Below, one piece after another: positions 57,410 to 64,000 of a DNA stretch of 64,000 bases. A program made the position numbers and the translations under genes. Origin of the DNA: Gammaproteobacteria bacterium (GTDB taxonomy: Bacteria > Pseudomonadota > Gammaproteobacteria > GCA-002705445 > GCA-002716945); the NCBI GenBank assembly GCA_016779485.1, contig JADHNN010000005.1:18246-82245 (forward strand). Reading direction: 5' to 3'. The notes beneath the pieces were generated by a model. The model was not told where the DNA came from, did no database searches, and saw only the letters and a list, made by a program, of their open reading frames with translations. Numbering within the stretch: position 1 is the first letter of the stretch; each line of letters starts with the position of its first letter.

Positions 57410-58579
57410 ACTCGTATTAAGTCTTTTCATAGCTTCTTTAAGCGAATCCATATCTATCGCTATAGATATCCTAATATGATTATCAATACCAAAAGCGCTA
57501 CCAGGTACAACCGCTACTTTTGCTTTTTCTAGTATATATAAAGCAAGCTCTGTATCATTGGATAATAGTTTATTTTCCTTTAAATAATCTTTAAAAGACG
57601 GAAACACATAGAAAGTGCCATCTGTTGGTTTACACTCTACGCCATCAATTTTATTAAGTTCAGATACAACAAAATCATGCCTTTTTTTATACTCTTTATT
57701 CATTTCCGGTAACTCATGACAAGTATTATTTAGTGCTGTTGAAGCAGCTGCTTGAGATATCGAGGACGCGCATGATGTACTTTGTGATTGAAGGGTTTTC
57801 ATCTTTTTAATAATTTCTTTATCGCCAGCTGCATATCCTATTCTCCATCCAGTCATTGAATATGCTTTCGAGACACCATTTAGAATCACAGTCCTTTGTT
57901 TTAATTCTGGACAAACATTTAAAATATTATGGAATTTTTCTGCATGCCAATGGATGTGCTCATAAATATCATCCGATGATACAAGTATATTTGTATGCTT
58001 TATCAAAACTGATGAAATTTTCTTTAGAAGTTCTGAATCGTAATACTTACCACTTGGATTATTTGGACTATTAATCATGAATAATTTAGTTTTTTCATTA
58101 ATTAAATTTTCTAATTCTGTTACATCTATATCAAAGTTATTTTCATAATTTGTTTGAAGCATGACTGGTATACCGCCCGAATATTTAACTATATCGGCAT
58201 ATGAAACCCAATATGGTTGAGGTATAATTACTTCATCACCATCATCAATTACTGCTTGAAGAAAATTAAATATAGATTGCTTGCATCCAGCTGAGACGAT
58301 AATTTCGTTAGAACTGTATTCAAGATTATTTTCAGTTTTTAATTTATCAATTATAGATTTTTTAAGCTCTGCAGTTCCATCAATTGCAGTGTATTTGGTC
58401 AAGCCTTCATCAATGGCTTTTTTTGCACTGTCTTTAATGTAATTTGGAGTATCAAAATCGGGTTCTCCAACTGTTAGCACAATAATGTCCTCACCTTTAT
58501 GTTTAAGCTCATTTGCTTTGGATGTAAGAGCCATAGTTGAGGATGGCTGAATTAAATTTATACGTTTTGAAAATTTCAA
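57401..58579 (-). CDS. aspC: Class I pyridoxal-phosphate aminotransferase (aspartate aminotransferase)
   Basis: INSPNNPSGKYY, NGVSKAYSMTGWRIGYAAG, RISIA; adjacent to uvrB. Confidence 0.88.
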   Translation of the reverse strand: MKFSKRINLIQPSSTMALTSKANELKHKGEDIIVLTVGEPDFDTPNYIKDSAKKAIDEGLTKYTAIDGTAELKKSIIDKLKTENNLEYSSNEIIVSAGCKQSIFNFLQAVIDDGDEVIIPQPYWVSYADIVKYSGGIPVMLQTNYENNFDIDVTELENLINEKTKLFMINSPNNPSGKYYDSELLKKISSVLIKHTNILVSSDDIYEHIHWHAEKFHNILNVCPELKQRTVILNGVSKAYSMTGWRIGYAAGDKEIIKKMKTLQSQSTSCASSISQAAASTALNNTCHELPEMNKEYKKRHDFVVSELNKIDGVECKPTDGTFYVFPSFKDYLKENKLLSNDTELALYILEKAKVAVVPGSAFGIDNHIRISIAIDMDSLKEAMKRLNTSLS

Positions 58580-58629
58580 TAGAGTTCCTGTAAAAAGGTT
58601 ATAATATCATGAAAGTACTAATTTAGTAA

Positions 58630-60666
58630 ATGAGCGAAAAGATTATTATGAAAAGACTGACTCTAAAATCTCCGATGAAACCCAACGGAGATCAGCCAAA
58701 AGCAATTGATGCTCTTGTGAGTGGTATCTCAAAAAATCTAAAACATCAGACATTATTAGGAGTAACAGGTTCAGGGAAAACCTTTACTATGGCTAATATC
58801 ATATCGAAGACTAACAAAACTACATTGGTACTCGCTCCTAATAAAACACTTGCAGCACAACTTTATTCTGAGATGAGAGAATTTTTTCCAGATAATTCTG
58901 TAGAATATTTTGTTTCATATTATGACTACTATCAGCCTGAAGCATACGTTCCTGTTTCTGATACTTTTATTGAAAAAGATGCATCTTTAAATGAGCATAT
59001 AGAACAAATGAGACTTTCTGCTACAAAATCACTTACCGAAAGAAAGGATGCAATAGTTGTTGGAACTGTATCAGCAATATATGGTCTAGGTGATCCGAAA
59101 ACATACTTTAAAATGATTTTACATCTTGTAAAAGGAGACATTATTCATCAAAGGGATATCTTAAGAAAATTAACTGACCTTCAGTATATTAGAAATGATA
59201 TTGAACTCAGGAGAGGAACATACCAAGTAAAGGGCCAGATTATTGATATTTTTCCTGGTGATTCTGAAAAATACGCTATCCGTATAGATTTATTTGGAGA
59301 TGAAATAGAAAATATTTTTTTATTTGACCCTTTAACGGGAGATATATTTAAACAATTGAATAGAGTTACAGTTTATCCAAAAACACACTATGTTACGCCT
59401 CAGAATAAAATTGATGACGCTATGATTAAAATTAAAAAGGAACTCAAAGAAAGAATTAAATATTTCTCTGATAACTCAAAATTAATTGAAGAGCAAAGAA
59501 TACGAGAAAGAACTAATTATGATCTCGAGATGATGAAAGAAATGGGATACTGTTCTGGGATTGAAAATTATTCAAGGTATTTGTCTGGAAGAAACCCCGG
59601 CGATCCTCCTCCATGCTTATTAGATTATATGCCGGATGATGGTCTTGTAATTATTGACGAGAGTCATGTCGGAGTTCCTCAGTTGGGCGGCATGTACAGA
59701 GGCGATCAATCGAGGAAACAAACATTAGTCGACTATGGATTTCGTCTACCATCAGCTATGGATAATCGTCCACTCAAATTTGATGAGTTTGAAGCATACA
59801 ATTTTCAAACAATATATGTATCCGCCACTCCTGGTTCATATGAAGTTGATAAATCGAGTGCAATTATCGAACAAGTCATTCGTCCAACAGGGTTAATTGA
59901 TCCAATAATTGAAGTTAGGCCATCATCTAGTCAAGTTGAAGATGTATTATCAGAAATTAATACTGTTGTTAAGCGAGGCAATAGAGTACTCATAACAACT
60001 CTAACGAAGAAAATGTCGGAGAATTTATCGGAATATCTTCAAGAACATAACATTAAAGTTAAGTATTTACACTCAGATATAGATACTGTTGAAAGGGTGG
60101 AAATAATAAGAGATTTAAGAAAAGGAGAATTCGATGTTTTAGTGGGTATAAACTTATTGAGAGAAGGCTTAGATATACCTGAAGTGGAGCTAGTTGCAAT
60201 ATTTGATGCAGATAAAGAGGGGTTTCTTAGATCTGACAGATCATTAATACAAACTATTGGTAGAGCTGCTAGAAATTTAGATGGTAGATGTATTCTATAT
60301 GGAGATGTAACTACCGGCTCGATGCGAAGAGCAATTGATGAAACTGACAGGAGAAGAGAAATTCAAATTAAGTATAATAAAGATAATAACATTAATCCTG
60401 TGGGTGTAAAAAAAGATATTAGACAAGCACTAGATGAGGATACCTTCATAGAGGATGAGTCATTGGATAAGCTACAATTAGTTAGCAGCAACAAGAAGAA
60501 GCTTACAAAAGTAAACGGTGATAATGTCGTATCAATAATATCTCAACTTGAAAAAGAGATGTACAGCCATGCTAAAAATCTTGAGTTTGAACAAGCGGCA
60601 AAAATAAGGGATCAGATTAATCAGCTTCAAGAAAAGTATCTCATGATACCGAAAGTAAAATCCTGA
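58630..60666 (+). CDS. uvrB: Excinuclease ABC subunit B
   Basis: [28 protein letters not shown]-terminal UVR motif. Confidence 0.97.
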   Translation: MSEKIIMKRLTLKSPMKPNGDQPKAIDALVSGISKNLKHQTLLGVTGSGKTFTMANIISKTNKTTLVLAPNKTLAAQLYSEMREFFPDNSVEYFVSYYDYYQPEAYVPVSDTFIEKDASLNEHIEQMRLSATKSLTERKDAIVVGTVSAIYGLGDPKTYFKMILHLVKGDIIHQRDILRKLTDLQYIRNDIELRRGTYQVKGQIIDIFPGDSEKYAIRIDLFGDEIENIFLFDPLTGDIFKQLNRVTVYPKTHYVTPQNKIDDAMIKIKKELKERIKYFSDNSKLIEEQRIRERTNYDLEMMKEMGYCSGIENYSRYLSGRNPGDPPPCLLDYMPDDGLVIIDESHVGVPQLGGMYRGDQSRKQTLVDYGFRLPSAMDNRPLKFDEFEAYNFQTIYVSATPGSYEVDKSSAIIEQVIRPTGLIDPIIEVRPSSSQVEDVLSEINTVVKRGNRVLITTLTKKMSENLSEYLQEHNIKVKYLHSDIDTVERVEIIRDLRKGEFDVLVGINLLREGLDIPEVELVAIFDADKEGFLRSDRSLIQTIGRAARNLDGRCILYGDVTTGSMRRAIDETDRRREIQIKYNKDNNINPVGVKKDIRQALDEDTFIEDESLDKLQLVSSNKKKLTKVNGDNVVSIISQLEKEMYSHAKNLEFEQAAKIRDQINQLQEKYLMIPKVKS

Positions 60667-60714
60667 TGAATTCTTGTCTACACTGTCTTGACATGTTAAT
60701 TTACCTATTCTTAC

Positions 60715-60789
60715 AGGCGCGTAGCTCAGCTTGGTTAGAGCGCCACCTTGACATGGTGGAGGTCGTTGGTTCGAGTCCAATCGTGCCTA
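60715..60789 (+). tRNA. tRNA-Val(GAC)
   Basis: AGGCGCG/CGTGCCT acceptor, anticodon arm CCACC-TTGACAT-GGTGG, T-arm GTTGGTTCGAGTCCAAT; no encoded CCA. Confidence 0.96.
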
Positions 60790-60805
60790 TAAAAATTGAG
60801 ATATT

Positions 60806-62692
60806 ATGAAAATTACTGTAAATAATAAAAATATAGAAGCTGAAAATAATGAAACACTTGAAGATGTAGTTAAAAAACACTTCAAAGAGAAAAATATAGT
60901 TGCTGCTAATGTAGACAATACATTAAAAGACTTGTCTGATAATCTTACTGAGAACTCAAACATAGAGCTTGTAACCACAAATCATAAAGATGGTCTAGAT
61001 ATACTGAGACATAGTTGTGCTCATGTATTTGGTCATGCAATTAAACAAATTTATCCAGAAGTTAAAATGGTTATAGGCCCGGTGATAGATAATGGGTTTT
61101 ATTATGATATTTTGTCAAATGAACCTATAACAGAGAAAGATCTAAAGGTTATTGAAAATAGAATGAGAAAGCTTGCTAAAAAAAATTATCCAATTAAAAG
61201 GCAGGTGGTATCTAAGGATCAAGCAATTAGTATATTTAATGAAAGAAATGAGCCTTATAAGGTTGAATTACTTAAAGAAATTAAAAATAATGAAATTATC
61301 GCGGTATATCATCACGAAGAATATATAGACATGTGCAGAGGCCCCCATCTTACAAATACGAAACACATTAAAGCGTTTAAACTTATGAAAATTTCAGGAT
61401 CTTATTGGAAAGGAAACTCTAATAACCAATCACTGACCAGGATTTATGGTACAGCATGGCCAACTTTAGAGGAGCAGGAATCTTATCTTCAATCATTAGA
61501 GGAAGCAGAAAAGAGAGATCATAGACTTTTGGGTAAGAAACTTGATTTATTTCATTTTCAAGAAGAATCTCCTGGCATGGTATTTTGGCATGATAAAGGC
61601 TGGACAGTTTTCAATCTTATAAAAGATTTTATTACTAGCCATCTCAGAAAAAATAATTACCAAGTTATTAACACTCCTCAAATTTTAGACAAATCATTAT
61701 GGAAAAAATCAGGACATTTAGATAAATTTGGAGATCTAATTTTTGATGTAGGCTCTGAGAAAAAAGAGTTTGCTATCAAACCTATGAGTTGCCCTGGACA
61801 TATTCAGGTATTCAATCAGGGTTTAAAGAGTTATAAAGACTTGCCTTTAAAATATGCCGAATTTGGTGTGGTTCACAGAAATGAGCCGTCAGGTACACTA
61901 CATGGTTTACTTCGAATACGGGCATTTACCCAAGATGATGCACACATATTTTGTACCACAGACCAAATTGAACGTGAAATATCCCTATTAATCAATGATA
62001 TAAAAACTATTTATAATAAATTTGGTTTTAATGACCTGAAGATTGAACTCTCAACACGTCCAGAAAAAAGAGTAGGATCAGAGGAGATATGGGATAAGGC
62101 AGAGGACAGTCTAAAAAAAGCTTTAGATTTAAATAATATTGAATTTAGTATTAACGCTGGAGATGGAGCATTTTATGGTCCCAAAATTGACTTCTCGCTC
62201 AAAGATTCACTATCAAGGGTATGGCAGTTAGGAACTATTCAGCTTGATTTTTCAATGCCAGGTAGGCTAAGTGCATCATATATTGACGCTGATGGTACCA
62301 AAGATACTCCAGTTATGATACATCGCGCTATCTTAGGTTCTTTAGAAAGATTTGTAGGGATATTGATAGAACATTATTCTGGTAATTTACCACTCTGGTT
62401 AGCTCCTACACAGATTACTATATTAAATATTACTGATAAGCATAAAGAATATTCAACTTCTATCAATAATCAGCTTATACAGCTTGGATATAGGTCAGAA
62501 TGTGATCTAAGCAATGAAAAGATTGGCTACAAAATTAGAAATCATGCGATGACTAGGGTACCATACATGCTTATCATCGGTGATAAAGAACTGGAAGATA
62601 AGAAAGTTACCGTTAGAGATAGGACCGGTAATGACTTAGGCAGCATGAGTATTGACCAATTTTGTGAAATGCTTAAAAACGAAATAAATTAA
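60806..62692 (+). CDS. thrS: Threonyl-tRNA synthetase
   Basis: TGS domain, MSCPGHIQVFNQG, GVVHRNEPSGTLHGLLRIRAFTQDDAHIFC. Confidence 0.97.
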   Translation: MKITVNNKNIEAENNETLEDVVKKHFKEKNIVAANVDNTLKDLSDNLTENSNIELVTTNHKDGLDILRHSCAHVFGHAIKQIYPEVKMVIGPVIDNGFYYDILSNEPITEKDLKVIENRMRKLAKKNYPIKRQVVSKDQAISIFNERNEPYKVELLKEIKNNEIIAVYHHEEYIDMCRGPHLTNTKHIKAFKLMKISGSYWKGNSNNQSLTRIYGTAWPTLEEQESYLQSLEEAEKRDHRLLGKKLDLFHFQEESPGMVFWHDKGWTVFNLIKDFITSHLRKNNYQVINTPQILDKSLWKKSGHLDKFGDLIFDVGSEKKEFAIKPMSCPGHIQVFNQGLKSYKDLPLKYAEFGVVHRNEPSGTLHGLLRIRAFTQDDAHIFCTTDQIEREISLLINDIKTIYNKFGFNDLKIELSTRPEKRVGSEEIWDKAEDSLKKALDLNNIEFSINAGDGAFYGPKIDFSLKDSLSRVWQLGTIQLDFSMPGRLSASYIDADGTKDTPVMIHRAILGSLERFVGILIEHYSGNLPLWLAPTQITILNITDKHKEYSTSINNQLIQLGYRSECDLSNEKIGYKIRNHAMTRVPYMLIIGDKELEDKKVTVRDRTGNDLGSMSIDQFCEMLKNEIN

Positions 62693-62710
62693 TTTTAAAG
62701 GAGAAGAATC

Positions 62711-63226
62711 ATATCGAACATTAAAAGAATGCGAATTAATGATCGCATTAATGCAACTGAAGTACGCTTAATATCATCTACCGGGGATCAAGTAGGTGTT
62801 GTCACTAAAGCTAAAGCCTTAGAAATTGCTAAAAGTGAGGAGTTAGATTTGGTAGAAATTGTTGCCAATCAAACACCTCCAGTTTGTCGAGTGATGGATT
62901 TCGGTAAATATAAGTTCGAACAGTCGAAAAAAGCTCATGCAGCTAAAAAAAAGCAAAAACAAATTCAAGTCAAAGAGATTAAATTTAGACCTGGGACAGA
63001 AGAGGCGGATTATCAGGTTAAATTAAAAAATCTTATAAAATTCCTGCAAGGTGGAGATAAAGCCAAAATTACTATGAGATTTAGAGGTAGAGAAGCTGCG
63101 CATCAAATAATCGGTCGAGAATTTCTAGAAAGAGTTGAAAAAGATTTGTTCGAGTATGGTGTAATTGAGCAAAAGCCAGCGTTTGAGGGAAGACAGATAG
63201 TAATGGTTATAGCGCCGAAGAAATAA
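62711..63226 (+). CDS. infC: Translation initiation factor IF-3, probable AUA (or AUC at 62708) start
   Basis: [57 protein letters not shown] at 62697-62703. Confidence 0.93.
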   Translation: MSNIKRMRINDRINATEVRLISSTGDQVGVVTKAKALEIAKSEELDLVEIVANQTPPVCRVMDFGKYKFEQSKKAHAAKKKQKQIQVKEIKFRPGTEEADYQVKLKNLIKFLQGGDKAKITMRFRGREAAHQIIGREFLERVEKDLFEYGVIEQKPAFEGRQIVMVIAPKK

Positions 63227-63265
63227 ATAGGATATACTACCCAAAATATTTAGTAAGAGTAAGTT

Positions 63266-63460
63266 ATGCCAAAAATGAAATCACATAGCGGTGCCGCAAA
63301 AAGGTTTAAGAAGACACCTACAGGTAATGTAAAAAGAGGGCAGTCACACCGCAGCCACATCCTTACTAAGAAAAGCACTAAAAGAAAAAGACATCTGAGA
63401 GATGACGTGGTAATAAGTGCTGCAGACAAAGCAGCAATTAATCGTATGTTACCTTATTAA
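63266..63460 (+). CDS. rpmI: 50S ribosomal protein L35
   Basis: [25 protein letters not shown]. Confidence 0.97.
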   Translation: MPKMKSHSGAAKRFKKTPTGNVKRGQSHRSHILTKKSTKRKRHLRDDVVISAADKAAINRMLPY

Positions 63461-63473
63461 GGAGATTTAGGAC

Positions 63474-63824
63474 ATGGCAAGAGTAAAAAGAGGAGTAATT
63501 GCTGGGGCAAGGCATAAAAAAATACTTAAACTCGCAAAAGGGTATAAAGGTGCAAGAAGTCGCGTTTACAGAGTTGCAAAACAGGCTGTTATTAAAGCTG
63601 GTCAATATGCATATCGTGATAGAAGACAAAAAAAGAGACAATTTAGATCTCTTTGGATAACTAAAATTAATGCAGCGGCAAGACTAAATAATCTTTCATA
63701 TAGTCAATTCATGAATTACCTGCATAAGTCAGAACTAGAAATAGACAGAAAGATGTTAGCTGATATTGCAGCGAATAATCCAGAAAAATTTACTAACATA
63801 GTTAAGACTGTACTTCCAAATTAA
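63474..63824 (+). CDS. rplT: 50S ribosomal protein L20
   Basis: [38 protein letters not shown]. Confidence 0.97.
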   Translation: MARVKRGVIAGARHKKILKLAKGYKGARSRVYRVAKQAVIKAGQYAYRDRRQKKRQFRSLWITKINAAARLNNLSYSQFMNYLHKSELEIDRKMLADIAANNPEKFTNIVKTVLPN

Positions 63825-63838
63825 GACTTCTTTTTGCT

Positions 63839-64000
63839 ATGGATATACACCATACTGATTTAGAAAATTCACTCAAAGAAGATCTACAAAATTGTAATAA
63901 TGAACATGATTTATTACAAATCAAATCAAAATATTTAGGTAAAAAAGGTCTTTTAACATCTTTATTTGCTTCAATTAAAAATCTTGGTATAAATGAAAGA
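63839..64000 (+). CDS. pheS: Phenylalanyl-tRNA synthetase alpha subunit (partial)
   Basis: MDIHHTDLENSLKEDLQNCNNEHDLLQIKSKYLGKKGLLTSLF; follows rplT. Confidence 0.9.
   Translation, partial: MDIHHTDLENSLKEDLQNCNNEHDLLQIKSKYLGKKGLLTSLFASIKNLGINER

Overview
This 64 kb, very AT-rich window carries about 60 densely packed housekeeping genes. It looks like a streamlined gammaproteobacterial chromosome; a marine SAR86-like lineage is an inference from gene order and low GC, not proven. Recognisable blocks are ubiG/amidohydrolase-gyrA, pheA-hisC-tyrA-aroA-cmk-rpsA-ihfB-lapAB-pyrF, queA-tgt-yajC-secDF, suhB/trmJ-isc, ndk-hisS-yfgM-bamB-der, queF/smc-ligA, dapD-mltF-rne/rluC, sppA-nnr-tsaE-miaA-hflKC-DUF2065-hisZ-purA-rlmB, rpsF-rpsR-rplI-dnaB, typA/aspC-uvrB and thrS-infC-rpmI-rplT-pheS. 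Three tRNAs are present. I saw no mobile elements, CRISPR arrays or rRNA. The strongest unusual observations are: (1) a 926-aa SMC with no recognisable hinge, having about 421 Gly-free residues and a Pro-containing break exactly at the protein midpoint; (2) a SuhB orthologue in conserved synteny that has lost its IMPase catalytic motifs; (3) an intact amidohydrolase-family ORF without the metal-binding HxH; (4) an isc operon without iscU; (5) a DUF2065 gene missed by the ORF track, apparently starting with AUA, and an infC whose Shine-Dalgarno points to an AUA/AUC start; (6) an IscR-like site and probable leaderless promoters; (7) three of three tRNAs without an encoded CCA.
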